Translations under genes and position numbers: made by a program
Source of the DNA: Flavobacterium sufflavum
Lineage (GTDB): Bacteria; Bacteroidota; Bacteroidia; Flavobacteriales; Flavobacteriaceae
Assembly: GCF_004016525.1 (NCBI RefSeq)
Contig: NZ_SACJ01000004.1
Location: 310,001 to 374,000 of the forward strand
Length of the DNA stretch: 64,000 nucleotides
Direction: 5' to 3'
In this document: positions 26,625 to 36,003 of the stretch, one piece after another
How positions within the stretch are numbered: the stretch's first letter is position 1
Layout: every line of letters begins with the position of its first letter
Notes under the pieces: generated by a model
What the model was told of the DNA's origin: nothing
Databases searched by the model: none
Seen by the model: the letters and a program-made list of their open reading frames with translations, nothing else

Positions 26625-27296
26625 ATGAATACTATTTATCGTTTACTAATTATCGTTCTATTTTTATTTTCCCAAAACAATAACGCTCAAAAACGCATTG
26701 CTCTTTTTAACCAAAAAGATTTAAAAGGATGGTATGCCTTTGGTGAAGAAGCAGGTAAACACAACAATGCAGCTGAGCTTTTTTCGGTAGAAAATAATAT
26801 GATTCGAATGTACGGAGCCAAAGCGGGCTACCTGATGTCGGAACAATCGTTTCGTAATTTTGAACTAACAGTAGAATACCGATGGAATACCGATGCTAAT
26901 TTTGTCAAAAAAAACAACAGCAAAAATAGCGGTGTAATGTACCTTGTGCCAGCAGAAACTCCTGATGTTTTATGGCCAAAGGGAATTCAGTTTCAAATAA
27001 AAGAAGGTGCTACCGGCGATTTCGTTTTTCTTCAGGAAGTAACCTTAAACATCAACGGAAAGAAAACAGAAGCAGGAAAAAGTGTCGTTTCCAAACGTTT
27101 TTTAGATGCTGAAAAACCTATTGGAGAATGGAATAAAATAGTAGTGATTTCAAGAAATGGCAAAATCACCCAAAAACTAAACGGAAAACTAGTTAACCAA
27201 GGCATCGAATCTACCGTTCTTGAAGGTAGAATTCTATTGCAATACGAAGGTTTCCCAATCGATTTTAGAAAAGTAAATATTAAAAAGTCTAAATAA
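26625..27296 (+). CDS. DUF1080 (3-keto-disaccharide hydrolase-like) secreted protein
   Basis: This 223-residue protein has a signal peptide (LFLFSQNNNAQ), then IALFNQKDLKGWYAFGEE, the start of the DUF1080 concanavalin-like sandwich, with FELTVEYRW and SGVMYLVP further on. The family is linked to sugar metabolism together with Gfo/Idh/MocA enzymes, and one is present in this locus, which fits an oxidation-then-cleavage route for a glycoside. It is the last gene of the locus. Confidence 0.82.
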   Translation: MNTIYRLLIIVLFLFSQNNNAQKRIALFNQKDLKGWYAFGEEAGKHNNAAELFSVENNMIRMYGAKAGYLMSEQSFRNFELTVEYRWNTDANFVKKNNSKNSGVMYLVPAETPDVLWPKGIQFQIKEGATGDFVFLQEVTLNINGKKTEAGKSVVSKRFLDAEKPIGEWNKIVVISRNGKITQKLNGKLVNQGIESTVLEGRILLQYEGFPIDFRKVNIKKSK

Positions 27297-27348
27297 TAGA
27301 TTTAATTAGCTGACTAAAAGTTTACACGATTTAAATTCTTTTATTTTT

Positions 27349-27404
27349 GCCACAGATTAAAAGATTAGCACGGATTAATCTGTGTAAATCTTATAATCTG
27401 TGGC
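27349..27404. repeat. GCCACAGATTA inverted repeat
   Basis: GCCACAGATTA (27349-27359) and TAATCTGTGGC (27394-27404) are perfect inverted arms around an inner CACGGATTAATCTGTG. It is a dispersed Flavobacterium-type palindrome and may also stop transcription from the pectin locus. Confidence 0.75.
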
Positions 27405-27445
27405 TAATTTTTTAAAAGCAAAAAAGCAAAATCCTTTATTAATCT

Positions 27446-28255
27446 ATGTTTTTCCAAATTAAAGCTTATCTAAAATTCCTTTGGCATTCTAAAAACGAAC
27501 ATGCGGTACACTCCCCTTTTGTATTCACTTTGATTACTAAATGCTTTTATGACAAAAAATCAAAGCCTGAATATTCTCTTTTACAAGAGTATCGCAATGC
27601 ACTATTAAAGAATAAAAACAGTATTGAAGTCACTGATTTTGGAGCAGGCTCTAAAGTTTTCAAATCAAACACCAGAGTAATTGCCCAAATAGCAAAAACA
27701 GCGGGGATTTCACCCAAACGCTCCCGATTGCTTTACCGGATTACTCATTATTTTCAACCGGCAAACATTTTAGAATTAGGCACTTCGCTGGGATTAGCTA
27801 CTTCTGCCCTGGCGTTGGGCAACCCAAAAGCTGCCATCACAACATTAGAAGGTTGTCCGAATACAATGGCAATTGCAAAAAATCAATTGCAATTAACAAA
27901 ACTGTCATCCCGAGCGGAGTCGAGGGACAATATCAATAATGTAGAATGCATTACAACTGAATTTTCAGAATATCTCACAACTCATAACTCACAACTCACA
28001 ACTCACGACTTAATCTACTTCGACGGCAATCACTCCAAAACTGCTACTTTAGATTATTTCGAACTTTTATTACCCACAATTACCAACGATTCGGTTTGGA
28101 TTTTTGACGATATTCATTGGTCAGCCGAAATGCAAGAAGCCTGGGAAATCATTAAAAAACACCCAAAAGTTTCCGTAACCATTGATACTTTCCAGTTGGG
28201 ATTCGTTTTCTTTAGAAGAGAACAACCCAAAGAGCATTTTATCATTCGCGTATAA
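27446..28255 (+). CDS. Class I SAM-dependent methyltransferase with two in-frame repeat insertions
   Basis: This 269-residue protein has a Rossmann methyltransferase core: ANILELGTSLGLATSALALG is the SAM-binding motif, and ITTLEGC, LIYFDGNHSK and DSVWIFDDIHWSAEM are later motifs seen in O-methyltransferase-3-like proteins. Between the third and fourth strands, residues about 153-164 (SSRAESRDN) come from the intergenic-type word CATCCCGAGCGGAGTCGAGG. Residues about 177-188 come from five CTCACAA-type heptamers (27974-28008). Both lengthen a loop without breaking the frame. The substrate is unknown. Confidence 0.82.
   Translation: MFFQIKAYLKFLWHSKNEHAVHSPFVFTLITKCFYDKKSKPEYSLLQEYRNALLKNKNSIEVTDFGAGSKVFKSNTRVIAQIAKTAGISPKRSRLLYRITHYFQPANILELGTSLGLATSALALGNPKAAITTLEGCPNTMAIAKNQLQLTKLSSRAESRDNINNVECITTEFSEYLTTHNSQLTTHDLIYFDGNHSKTATLDYFELLLPTITNDSVWIFDDIHWSAEMQEAWEIIKKHPKVSVTIDTFQLGFVFFRREQPKEHFIIRV
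27904..27929. repeat. Dispersed repeat word inside the methyltransferase gene
   Basis: GTCATCCCGAGCGGAGTCGA with the following GGGAC is a common extragenic word of Bacteroidota (the TCCCGAGCGGAGTCGAGGGA palindrome). Here it is translated as LSSRAESRDN. Confidence 0.7.
27974..28008. repeat. Five tandem heptamers (CTCAYRA) inside the methyltransferase gene
   Basis: CTCACAA, CTCATAA, CTCACAA, CTCACAA, CTCACGA follow each other without gaps and encode LTTHNSQLTTHD. Such heptamer runs usually lie between genes. Confidence 0.8.
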
Positions 28256-28379
28256 CACCATTTTTTAGCTCATTTTTGAACTCTAAATCATAAGATTTTC
28301 ACAATAATACCTACTTATTAGTAAAGGATTTTTTAGCTTTGGTTTTTCGAAAATAAATTCTAAAACCGAATCATAAATT

Positions 28380-29066
28380 ATGAGCAAGCCATTGATAAAA
28401 ATATCGGATATAAAACGGGATTTTGTGCTGGGAAACGAAATTGTTTATGTTTTAAAAGGAATTAATTTAGAAATCAACAAAGGCGAATATGTAGCATTGA
28501 TGGGACCTTCTGGTTCCGGAAAATCTACATTGATGAATCTTTTAGGCTGTTTGGACACTCCCACTTCAGGGACTTATATCTTAAACGGAAAAGATGTCAG
28601 CAAAATGAGAGATGACGAACTGGCCGAAATTCGCAATAAAGAAATTGGTTTTGTTTTTCAAACTTTCAATTTATTACCCCGAACCACTGCCTTAGACAAT
28701 GTGGCATTACCGATGATTTATGCCGGATATCCAAAACCGGAACGCAATAAAAGAGCTGTTGAAGTCTTGGAACAAGTGAATCTTGCTGACCGAATGGATC
28801 ACCAGCCCAACCAACTTTCAGGTGGACAACGCCAGCGTGTGGCCGTAGCCAGAGCTTTAGTCAACAGACCTTCGATTATCCTTGCCGATGAGCCCACAGG
28901 AAATTTAGACAGTAAAACATCAGTGGAAATCATGAAACTTTTTAATGAGATTCATGCCAATGGAAATACGGTAATTTTAGTAACCCACGAAGAAGAAATT
29001 GCTGCCTATGCGCACAGAGTTATTCGTTTGCGTGACGGATTGATTGAAAGCGACAATACGAAGTAA
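28380..29066 (+). CDS. ABC transporter ATP-binding protein (MacB/LolD type)
   Basis: This 228-residue ATPase has Walker [11 protein letters not shown]-loop VFQTFNLLP, signature [15 protein letters not shown], Walker [16 protein letters not shown], and the switch histidine in LVTHEEE. The [11 protein letters not shown] and [12 protein letters not shown] forms are typical of the MacB/LolD/FtsE group, which power lipoprotein release or mechanotransmission exporters. No permease gene is adjacent, so the partner is encoded elsewhere. Confidence 0.92.
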   Translation: MSKPLIKISDIKRDFVLGNEIVYVLKGINLEINKGEYVALMGPSGSGKSTLMNLLGCLDTPTSGTYILNGKDVSKMRDDELAEIRNKEIGFVFQTFNLLPRTTALDNVALPMIYAGYPKPERNKRAVEVLEQVNLADRMDHQPNQLSGGQRQRVAVARALVNRPSIILADEPTGNLDSKTSVEIMKLFNEIHANGNTVILVTHEEEIAAYAHRVIRLRDGLIESDNTK

Positions 29067-29141
29067 GCAGTGTTCAGAAGGCAGTAGTCAGTCAGCATAA
29101 TTAGAAAGCTGTTGGTCCTTTTAAAACCAAAACAAAGTTCT

Positions 29142-29441
29142 ATGTCAAATAAAACTGAAATATTAACACAAAATAATTTCAAATTATATATTGAATTCAA
29201 AGACAATATTATTTTTGAAAATGAATTAATCAATAAAAACATTGATTATTATAGAGATGAAAAGAGTATTATAAATTTTAGATACTTTTTTCTATCTAAA
29301 GATTCTGAATTAATTGACTTGATTTTAAAAACCAATAATATTGTTGCAAATATTGAATCACTTCCTATTCCAGAATTCAATCAAACAAAGAAAATACAAT
29401 TAATCTATTTAAAAGTAGCAATTGGCATAATTATTATTTGA
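29142..29441 (+). CDS. Small protein of unknown function
   Basis: From the ATG at 29142 the frame encodes 99 residues (MSNKTEILTQNNFKLYIEFK...). The middle is polar and the end (LIYLKVAIGIIII) is hydrophobic enough for one C-terminal membrane anchor. I recognise no family. A TTG at 29112 could extend it by ten residues. It sits in a gap between two housekeeping-like genes, and the 5' side carries repeated CAGTAGTCAGT words. Confidence 0.5.
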   Translation: MSNKTEILTQNNFKLYIEFKDNIIFENELINKNIDYYRDEKSIINFRYFFLSKDSELIDLILKTNNIVANIESLPIPEFNQTKKIQLIYLKVAIGIIII

Positions 29442-29464
29442 TTTGATTTTCTAAAACATAAAAA

Positions 29465-30034
29465 ATGAAAATATACACTAAAACAGGAGACAAAGGAACA
29501 ACCTCGCTTTTTGGAGGAACCCGCGTTCCTAAAGATGATATCCGAATAGAAAGCTACGGAACTGTTGACGAATTGAATTCTTATATAGGTTTGATTCGTG
29601 ACCAGGATATAAATGCTCATTACAAAGAAATCCTGATTGAAATTCAAGACCGTCTTTTTACAGTTGGAGCTATTCTGGCCACACCGGCTGAAAAAGAAAT
29701 TTTAAAAAATGGTGCTCCCCGTTTGCAAAAATTAGGAATTATAGCAACTGATATCGAATTACTGGAAAAAGAAATCGACGCTATGGAAATGGAGTTACCT
29801 CAAATGACTCATTTTGTTTTGCCAGGAGGACATCCTACTGTGTCACATTGTCATATTGCACGATGCATTTGTCGCCGTGCCGAACGCCTAACGGTACATT
29901 TAAGTCATAACGAGACTGTCTCCGAAATAGTTATTAGCTATTTAAACCGACTTTCTGACTATCTTTTTGTGTTGGCACGAAAGTTGTCCCATGATTTAAA
30001 CGCCGAGGAGGTAAAATGGATTCCCAGAAAGTAA
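29465..30034 (+). CDS. pduO: Cob(I)yrinic acid a,c-diamide / cob(I)alamin adenosyltransferase (PduO type)
   Basis: This 189-residue protein begins MKIYTKTGDKGTTSLFGGTRVPKDD, the ATP-binding N-terminus of PduO-type adenosyltransferases, followed by RIESYGTVDELNSYIGL and RCICRRAERL near the active site, and FVLARKLSHD at the end. It transfers the adenosyl group of ATP to cob(I)alamin to make coenzyme B12. It is cytoplasmic, of normal length, and sits alone. No other cobalamin genes are in the window. Confidence 0.93.
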   Translation: MKIYTKTGDKGTTSLFGGTRVPKDDIRIESYGTVDELNSYIGLIRDQDINAHYKEILIEIQDRLFTVGAILATPAEKEILKNGAPRLQKLGIIATDIELLEKEIDAMEMELPQMTHFVLPGGHPTVSHCHIARCICRRAERLTVHLSHNETVSEIVISYLNRLSDYLFVLARKLSHDLNAEEVKWIPRK

Positions 30035-30045
30035 AAGCTTTCTTG

Positions 30046-30140
30046 AAATTCCAATTTTTTGAAATCCCAAATCCCAATCCTTCTAAGACAATTTTTGGAA
30101 TTTGGAATTTAAATATTGGGATTTACTATTCCTTTTTTGG
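30046..30140. repeat. AATCCCAAATCCCAAT / TTGGAATTTGG mirror-type intergenic repeat
   Basis: TTCCAATTTTTTGAAATCCC and AATCCCAATCC are followed by TTTGGAATTTGGAATTTAAA and ATTGGGATTT, giving overlapping inverted matches. It is a dispersed, non-coding repeat between the adenosyltransferase and the DUF2795 gene. Confidence 0.6.
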
Positions 30141-30190
30141 AATTAAAAAAACACGTTCTTAAATTTAACTAAAAATAAATGGTTTTTTAC

Positions 30191-30220
30191 TTGTCTTTTT
30201 CAGTAAAAAATTTATTTTTG
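30191..30220 (+). promoter_or_regulatory. Promoter of the DUF2795/secA unit
   Basis: TTG at 30191-30193, a 19-base gap, and TATTTTTG at 30213-30220 fit the Bacteroidota consensus exactly. The DUF2795 start codon lies 22 bases after the -7 box. Confidence 0.75.
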
Positions 30221-30242
30221 CACAAAACTAAATCGACAAAAG

Positions 30243-30464
30243 ATGTATTGGACATTAGAATTAGCATCCTACCTTAGTGATGCCCCATGGCCTGCTAACA
30301 AAGACGAACTTATTGATTACGCTATACGTGCAGGAGCTCCATTAGAAGTAGTAGAAAATCTACAATCTATTGAAGATGAAGGCGAAATATATGAGTCAAT
30401 GGAAGAAATTTGGCCGGATTACCCTACTGACGAAGATTATCTTTGGAATGAGGATGAATATTAA
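30243..30464 (+). CDS. DUF2795 family small protein
   Basis: This 73-residue acidic protein (MYWTLELASYLSDAPWPANKDELIDYAIRAGAPLEVVENLQSIED...) matches DUF2795, a small helical family often found just before secA in Bacteroidota. The N-terminal part resembles a helical domain and the last third is strongly acidic. Its role is unknown. An intervening hairpin with T run separates it from secA. Confidence 0.85.
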   Translation: MYWTLELASYLSDAPWPANKDELIDYAIRAGAPLEVVENLQSIEDEGEIYESMEEIWPDYPTDEDYLWNEDEY

Positions 30465-30474
30465 AAAAACTAAG

Positions 30475-30502
30475 AAAAAGTCTCAAAAGAGGCTTTTTTT
30501 TT
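30475..30502 (+). terminator. Terminator between the DUF2795 gene and secA
   Basis: AAAAAGTCTC (30475-30484) pairs with GAGGCTTTTT (30489-30498, one G-T pair), followed by Ts. secA starts 45 bases later, so read-through or a second promoter is needed. Confidence 0.7.
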
Positions 30503-30546
30503 GGTTCAACATAGAGAGACAATTAATTTAGAAATACAAACCCATT

Positions 30547-33500
30547 ATGAGTTTTATAAACAGCATTATTAAAGCTTTTGTCGGAGACAAATCGGAGAAA
30601 GATGTTAAAGCTTTACAACCTTATATCAATAAAATAAAAACTTTCGAAAGTCAATTAAGTGCTTTATCTCACGATGAACTTAGAGAAAGAACAGCTTATT
30701 TTAAAGAAACTATAAAGCAAGCCCGCGCTGCTGCCGACACTAAGATAGAAGCTTTAAAAGCTGAAGTGGAAGGCATTGAAGACATTGACAAAAGAGAAGA
30801 TATCTATGTAGAGATTGACAATCTTGAAAAAGAAGCCTATGCTATTTCAGAGAAAACCTTAATGGATATTCTTCCTGAAGCTTTTGCTGTGGTAAAAGAA
30901 ACAGCAAGACGTTTCAAAGAAAACAATGAAATCACGGTTGCTGCAACTGCAAAAGATCGTGAATTTTCGGCTACAAAAACCTATGTATCTATTGAAGGAG
31001 ACAAGGCTATTTGGTTAAACAAATGGAACGCTGCAGGTAAAGAAATTACCTGGGATATGATTCACTATGACGTGCAATTAATTGGTGGTATGGTTTTACA
31101 CCAAGGTAAAGTTGCCGAAATGCAAACAGGGGAAGGAAAAACTTTGGTTGCTACACTTCCTCTTTACTTAAACGCTTTAACTGGAAACGGAGTGCATTTA
31201 GTAACCGTGAATGACTACTTAGCTAAACGTGATAGTACATGGAAAGCGCCTTTATTTGAATTCCACGGTATGACTGTAGATTGTATCGACAATCACCAAC
31301 CGAATTCTGAAGGCAGAAAAAAAGCCTATGATTCCGATATTACTTATGGAACTAATAACGAATTTGGTTTTGATTACCTAAGAGACAACATGGCACATTC
31401 GCCATCTGATTTGGTACAAAGAAAACACAACTACGCTATTGTCGATGAGGTGGATTCTGTATTGATTGATGATGCCAGAACACCATTGATTATCTCTGGT
31501 CCGGTTCCGCAAGGAGATCGTCACGAGTTCAACGAATTAAAACCAAAAATTGAAACGCTTGTTGGATTGCAACGTCAATTAGCAACAGGTTTCTTAACTG
31601 AAGCTAAAAGATTAATCAAAGAAGGAAACACTAAAGACGGTGGATTCATGCTTTTAAGAGCTTACAGAAGTTTACCTAAAAACAAAGCTTTGATTAAGTT
31701 TTTAAGTGAAGAAGGAATCAAACAATTACTTCAAAAAACTGAAAACCAATATATGCAAGACAACAACCGCGAAATGCCAAAGGTTGACGAAGCATTGTAT
31801 TTTGTTATCGAAGAAAAAAACAATCAGGTAGAATTGACTGATAACGGAATCAAATTCCTTTCAGGAGATACTGATGCTGACTTTTTCATTTTACCAGATA
31901 TTGGAACTGAAATTGCCAATATCGAAAAGAAAAAACTGGAAAAAGACGCTGAAGCTGAAGAAAAAGAAAGATTATTCCAGGATTTCGGTATCAAAAGCGA
32001 GCGTATCCATACGCTGACCCAACTTTTAAAAGCCTATGCTTTATTCGAAAAAGATGTAGAATATGTGATCATGGACAACAAAATTTTGATTGTCGATGAA
32101 CAAACAGGACGTATCATGGATGGTCGTCGTTATTCTGACGGATTGCACCAGGCTATTGAAGCCAAAGAAAATGTAAAAATCGAGGCTGCTACCCAAACTT
32201 TTGCAACGGTAACTTTGCAAAACTACTTCAGAATGTACAACAAACTGGGTGGAATGACCGGTACTGCAGTTACAGAAGCTGGAGAACTTTGGGAAATCTA
32301 CAAATTAGATGTTGTTGAAATCCCTACTAACAGAGGAATTGCAAGACATGATAAAGAAGATTTCATCTACAAAACGACCCGTGAGAAATTCAATGCCGTT
32401 ATCGAAGATGTAACTGAATTATCTAAAGCAGGTCGTCCGGTTCTTATTGGAACAACTTCTGTTGAGATTTCTGAATTATTAAGCCGAATGCTGAAAATGC
32501 GTGGTGTAACCCACAACGTATTAAATGCTAAAATGCACAAACAGGAAGCTCAAATTGTTGAAGAAGCAGGAAAAGCAGGTGTGGTAACAATTGCTACCAA
32601 CATGGCTGGTCGTGGTACCGATATTAAATTAACTGCCGAAGTAAAAGCAGCAGGAGGTTTAGCAATCGTTGGTACAGAACGTCATGATTCTCGTCGTGTA
32701 GACCGTCAGTTACGTGGTCGTGCCGGTCGTCAGGGAGATCCGGGAAGTTCTCAATTTTATGTTTCTCTTGAAGATAACCTGATGCGTTTATTTGGTTCTG
32801 AAAGAGTAGCTAAAGTAATGGACAGAATGGGACTTGAAGAAGGTGAAGTAATCCAACATTCGATGATGACTAAATCTATCGAACGTGCTCAGAAAAAAGT
32901 AGAAGAAAACAACTTTGGTGTTCGTAAACGTTTATTGGAATATGATGACGTAATGAACGCGCAACGTGAAGTAGTTTACAAACGTCGTCGTCATGCTTTG
33001 TTCGGAGAGCGTTTGAAACTGGATATCGCTAATATGTTGTATGATACTTGCGAACTTTTTGTTCAAAATACTAAAGCCGCAAATGATTATAAAACTTTCG
33101 AATTTGATTTAATCCGTTATTTCTCTATCACTTCTCCTGTAACTGAAGCTGAATTTGCCAAATTAACAGAAATCGAATTAACTGGAAAAGTATATAAAGA
33201 AGCGTTGAAATTCTACAACGAAAAATGTGAGCGTAGCGCCAGAGAAGCTTTCCCTATCGTGAAAAACATTTTCGAAGATCCAAACAATCAGTTTGAGCGC
33301 ATTGTAGTTCCGTTTACCGATGGTGTAAAATCACTAAGTGTAGTGACTGATTTGAAAAAAGCTTACGAAACTGAAGGAAGACAATTAGTGGCCGATTTCG
33401 AGAAAAACATTACTTTGTCTATTGTGGATGAAGCTTGGAAAAAACACTTACGTAAAATGGACGAATTGAAACAATCAGTTCAATTAGCTGTTCACGAACA

Positions 33501-33894
33501 AAAAGATCCATTGCTTATCTATAAATTCGAAGCTTTCAATTTATTCAACAGCATGTTGAACGGAATCAACAAAGAAGTAATTTCATTCTTGTTCAAAGGC
33601 GATTTACCTCAACAATCAGTTCCTGAAATTGAAGAAGCGAGAGAAGTAGTTCGTCCAAAAGAAAAATTACAACTAACGAGAGACGAAATTCCGAATAGCG
33701 AAAGCGCTAACCGCGAAGCTGGTGAAACGCAACAACGTCAGGTAACGGAAACTATCGTAAGAGAGATGCCAAAAATCAATCGCAACGATACCGTAACAGT
33801 ACAACAAATAGCTACCGGAAAAACGGAATCTATGAAATACAAAAAAGCAGAAGCTTTATTAGCAACTGGAGAATGGGTTATTGTTAACGAGTAA
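30547..33894 (+). CDS. secA: Protein translocase ATPase SecA
   Basis: This 1115-residue protein is the motor ATPase that drives proteins through SecYEG. It has Walker [24 protein letters not shown], the DEAD-like [20 protein letters not shown], the second RecA domain with [12 protein letters not shown] and [23 protein letters not shown], and the helical scaffold region. It is longer than E. coli SecA because of inserted segments, usual in Bacteroidota. The zinc-binding C-terminus is absent and it ends [16 protein letters not shown]. Confidence 0.98.
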   Translation: MSFINSIIKAFVGDKSEKDVKALQPYINKIKTFESQLSALSHDELRERTAYFKETIKQARAAADTKIEALKAEVEGIEDIDKREDIYVEIDNLEKEAYAISEKTLMDILPEAFAVVKETARRFKENNEITVAATAKDREFSATKTYVSIEGDKAIWLNKWNAAGKEITWDMIHYDVQLIGGMVLHQGKVAEMQTGEGKTLVATLPLYLNALTGNGVHLVTVNDYLAKRDSTWKAPLFEFHGMTVDCIDNHQPNSEGRKKAYDSDITYGTNNEFGFDYLRDNMAHSPSDLVQRKHNYAIVDEVDSVLIDDARTPLIISGPVPQGDRHEFNELKPKIETLVGLQRQLATGFLTEAKRLIKEGNTKDGGFMLLRAYRSLPKNKALIKFLSEEGIKQLLQKTENQYMQDNNREMPKVDEALYFVIEEKNNQVELTDNGIKFLSGDTDADFFILPDIGTEIANIEKKKLEKDAEAEEKERLFQDFGIKSERIHTLTQLLKAYALFEKDVEYVIMDNKILIVDEQTGRIMDGRRYSDGLHQAIEAKENVKIEAATQTFATVTLQNYFRMYNKLGGMTGTAVTEAGELWEIYKLDVVEIPTNRGIARHDKEDFIYKTTREKFNAVIEDVTELSKAGRPVLIGTTSVEISELLSRMLKMRGVTHNVLNAKMHKQEAQIVEEAGKAGVVTIATNMAGRGTDIKLTAEVKAAGGLAIVGTERHDSRRVDRQLRGRAGRQGDPGSSQFYVSLEDNLMRLFGSERVAKVMDRMGLEEGEVIQHSMMTKSIERAQKKVEENNFGVRKRLLEYDDVMNAQREVVYKRRRHALFGERLKLDIANMLYDTCELFVQNTKAANDYKTFEFDLIRYFSITSPVTEAEFAKLTEIELTGKVYKEALKFYNEKCERSAREAFPIVKNIFEDPNNQFERIVVPFTDGVKSLSVVTDLKKAYETEGRQLVADFEKNITLSIVDEAWKKHLRKMDELKQSVQLAVHEQKDPLLIYKFEAFNLFNSMLNGINKEVISFLFKGDLPQQSVPEIEEAREVVRPKEKLQLTRDEIPNSESANREAGETQQRQVTETIVREMPKINRNDTVTVQQIATGKTESMKYKKAEALLATGEWVIVNE

Positions 33895-33942
33895 ACAGTT
33901 TACAGTATTCAGTCGGCAGTTAGCAGACGTATGAAATAAAGG

Positions 33943-33978
33943 AGTCCCCGATTACGAAAGTAGTTGGGGATTTTTTTT
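33943..33978 (+). terminator. Terminator of secA
   Basis: GTCCCCGATT and AGTTGGGGAT form a G-T-containing stem near 33943-33971, followed by eight Ts. The preceding bases carry CAGTATTCAGTCGGCAGT repeat words. Confidence 0.7.
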
Positions 33979-34071
33979 ATTCTGAATTTGTTTCAGAATC
34001 TTTTCTATTTTAGGAGCAGTACTTTTTGTGTTTTCAATGAGCATTCCTCCCGCTTTCGCCTTTATCTCTTC

Positions 34072-34113
34072 GTCCCGAAAGGTCGGGACTACGAGGATAT
34101 CGGCTCTATCGGG
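34072..34113. repeat. GTCCCGAAAGGTCGGGAC palindrome with TATCGGGG tail
   Basis: GTCCCGA and TCGGGAC form a hairpin around AAGG, followed by GATATCGGCTCTATCGGGG, words shared with the CCCGATAGCTATCGGG repeat family. The rest of the 33895-34288 gap holds the secA terminator, this repeat, and the dyads before the next gene. I see no gene in it. Confidence 0.6.
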
Positions 34114-34197
34114 GCTAGTTAAAACTTTTATTTTTATTAAGATAATTTGTATACATTTGAGAAAAAATATAATACGCATCAATAATTAATAAAACTT

Positions 34198-34255
34198 GCG
34201 CATAACATACCATTTTAGAATAAAACTAGTTTAGTTTATGCGCCAATAAACTAGT
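34198..34255. promoter_or_regulatory. Interleaved dyads upstream of the HEPN gene
   Basis: GCGCATAA (34198-34205) is complementary to TTATGCGC (34236-34243), and ACTAGTTTA (34225-34233) to TAAACTAGT (34247-34255). The order A-B-A'-B' interleaves them. AAACTAGTTT is also a palindrome by itself. They lie 34 bases before the start codon and may be operators, an RNA fold, or an element edge. Confidence 0.45.
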
Positions 34256-34288
34256 TACCTGCGAGCAATGAGCACTAAATGACTAAAT

Positions 34289-35128
34289 ATGGGGATGACT
34301 AAGAATTCTTGGATGGAAAAACAAGAAGAAGAATCAAATAAAAAACTTGCTAAAAGGCTAGGACTTACTTACGATGAGCTAATGGAAACTGATTGGCATA
34401 TCGAAACTGATGAAAGTAAAGAAGGTATTATTTATGGAAATATTATATACTTTGTAGAAATTCCTAAACGTATCAGAAAAAAAATTATTGGTTTAGATGG
34501 TGACAATCAAGTTTATTTAGAGCATAACTATGATTACGAAGATTATTACAATGATAACTATGAAGATTATTTTGAGACAATTATTGCAAATAGTCATTAC
34601 TACGATAGTTTTCAAACCGAAATAAATAATCTTATAAAACTCAACAAAATTGATTTAGATGATACCAACTTGAATAAAATTCTAAAACGTCAAATCTATA
34701 TTTCTGCTATTACTTGTCTTGAAACTTTTCTTTCTGATACTTTTGTAAATCAAACAAATGAAAACGAAACATACTTGCGTAATTTCGTTGAAACTTTTCC
34801 GGTTTTTACAAACAAAAGGTTGAATTTAAATCAGATCTATGAGCATTTTGAAAAATTAAATAAAATTGCACGCAAAGAAATGTTAGATGTAATTTATCAT
34901 AATCTTGATAAAGTAGAAAATATGTATAGAGCAACTTTTAAAATTGATTTTCCTGATATTCAAGAACTTTCAAAAGCCGTTGCTCAAAGACACGATCTTG
35001 TACATAGAAATGGTAAAACAAAAGAAGGAGAAGAAGTTAATATAGACGAAGAATCAATTAAAAAATTGATTGCAAAAATTTATGATTTTGTGGAAAGTAT
35101 ATCAAATTTATTAAAACTTAAAGGTTAA
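34289..35128 (+). CDS. HEPN-domain protein, unknown function
   Basis: This 279-residue protein has an acidic, tyrosine-rich N-terminal half (YDYEDYYNDNYEDYFE) and a helical C-terminal domain with QRHDLVHRNG. R234 and H239 fit the HEPN R-X4-H motif, and the full RHDLVHRNGKT context is typical of the RiboL-PSP/HEPN group. HEPN proteins often act as ribonucleases in toxin or anti-phage functions, but no partner is adjacent. It lies just before a higBA pair and behind interleaved dyads, in a small accessory patch. Confidence 0.72.
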   Translation: MGMTKNSWMEKQEEESNKKLAKRLGLTYDELMETDWHIETDESKEGIIYGNIIYFVEIPKRIRKKIIGLDGDNQVYLEHNYDYEDYYNDNYEDYFETIIANSHYYDSFQTEINNLIKLNKIDLDDTNLNKILKRQIYISAITCLETFLSDTFVNQTNENETYLRNFVETFPVFTNKRLNLNQIYEHFEKLNKIARKEMLDVIYHNLDKVENMYRATFKIDFPDIQELSKAVAQRHDLVHRNGKTKEGEEVNIDEESIKKLIAKIYDFVESISNLLKLKG

Positions 35129-35137
35129 AGCTCCTAC

Positions 35138-35240
35138 TCGTCCTCGTTTATGCACACCATCTGGTGCTTGTCTGCGACGAGTACCTACATAAATTAAAAG
35201 ATAAATCGTAGCGTTTGCAACGCGGTTTTTCAAACACATT
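35138..35240. repeat. Repeat-rich gap before higBA
   Basis: TCGTCCTCGTTTATGCACACC, ATCTGGTGCTTGTCTGCGACG and GTAGCGTTTGCAACGC are recognisable extragenic words of Bacteroidota. They contain short inverted matches such as GCGTTTGCAACGC. I see no gene here. Confidence 0.45.
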
Positions 35241-35348
35241 AATTACCTAATATCCAAAAACTTATCTTCCATAAAAAGGATAAAACACCATAATTTGGCA
35301 TTCTTCAAAAAACTACTTACCTTTGACGTTAGTATCTAAATTTAGTTC

Positions 35349-35630
35349 GTGATAATAGATTTTGGAAATAAAGAAACTGAGAAAATTTGGAATGGTATTC
35401 AATCAAGAAAATTACCGTCAGATATTCAAAATGTAGCCAGACGAAAACTAAGAATGATTAACAATTCACAAAATATTAATGATCTTAGAATTCCGCCAGC
35501 AAATCGTTTAGAAAAACTCAGTGGGAATTTATCTGAATTTTATAGCATCCGAATTAATAATCAGTGGCGAATAATTTTCAAATGGGAAAATGATAATGCT
35601 TCTGAAGTAGAAATTATAGATTATCATTAA
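35349..35630 (+). CDS. higB: Type II toxin, HigB/RelE-fold
   Basis: This 93-residue protein starts at GTG with IIDFGNKETEKIWNGIQSRKLP, the usual HigB opening, and contains ARRKLRMINNSQNINDLRIPPANRLEKLSG and FYSIRINNQWRIIFKW. HigB cleaves mRNA on the ribosome. The antitoxin gene follows 10 bases after it, in the toxin-first order typical of higBA. All core strands are present, so it looks intact. Confidence 0.9.
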   Translation: MIIDFGNKETEKIWNGIQSRKLPSDIQNVARRKLRMINNSQNINDLRIPPANRLEKLSGNLSEFYSIRINNQWRIIFKWENDNASEVEIIDYH

Positions 35631-35640
35631 AAAGGGAATT

Positions 35641-35940
35641 ATGGAAACTTTAAAAAATATTCATCCAGGCGAAATTTTAAAAGAAGAATTTCTTGAACCA
35701 TTAGGAATTACGGCTTACCGTTTGTCCAAGGAAACCTTTATTCCGCAAACCAGAATTGGAGAAATCCTAAAAGGAAACCGCAGAATCACTGCCGATACAG
35801 CTTTGAGGTTGTCAAAATATTTTGGAACAAGCGCAAAATTCTGGCTTGGTCTTCAAGATGATTTTGATTTAGAGGAAGAAAATAATTCCAAGAAAAAAGA
35901 ATTCGAAAATATAAAGCCGGCAGCAAATAGTGCAGCATAA
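35641..35940 (+). CDS. higA: HigA-type antitoxin (XRE helix-turn-helix)
   Basis: This 99-residue protein has NIHPGEILKEEFLEPLGITAYRLSKETFIPQTRIGEILKG, the HigA-type helix-turn-helix, and ADTALRLSKYFGTSAKFWLGLQ. It binds and neutralises HigB and represses the operon. The last 25 residues are a loose acidic/basic tail. Confidence 0.92.
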   Translation: METLKNIHPGEILKEEFLEPLGITAYRLSKETFIPQTRIGEILKGNRRITADTALRLSKYFGTSAKFWLGLQDDFDLEEENNSKKKEFENIKPAANSAA

Positions 35941-36003
35941 CAAGCGGTTTGTTTCACTCAAGGATTTTCTGTTAAAAAAATGCAGTAAAAAAATATTTAT
36001 CTG

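Noticed and set aside
33952..34182. A 76-residue minus-strand frame after secA
   Set aside because: It runs through the secA terminator and the GTCCCGAAAGGTCGGGAC repeat, and has no recognisable domain or ribosome-binding context. It looks like chance coding, although its last 30 residues look less random than usual.
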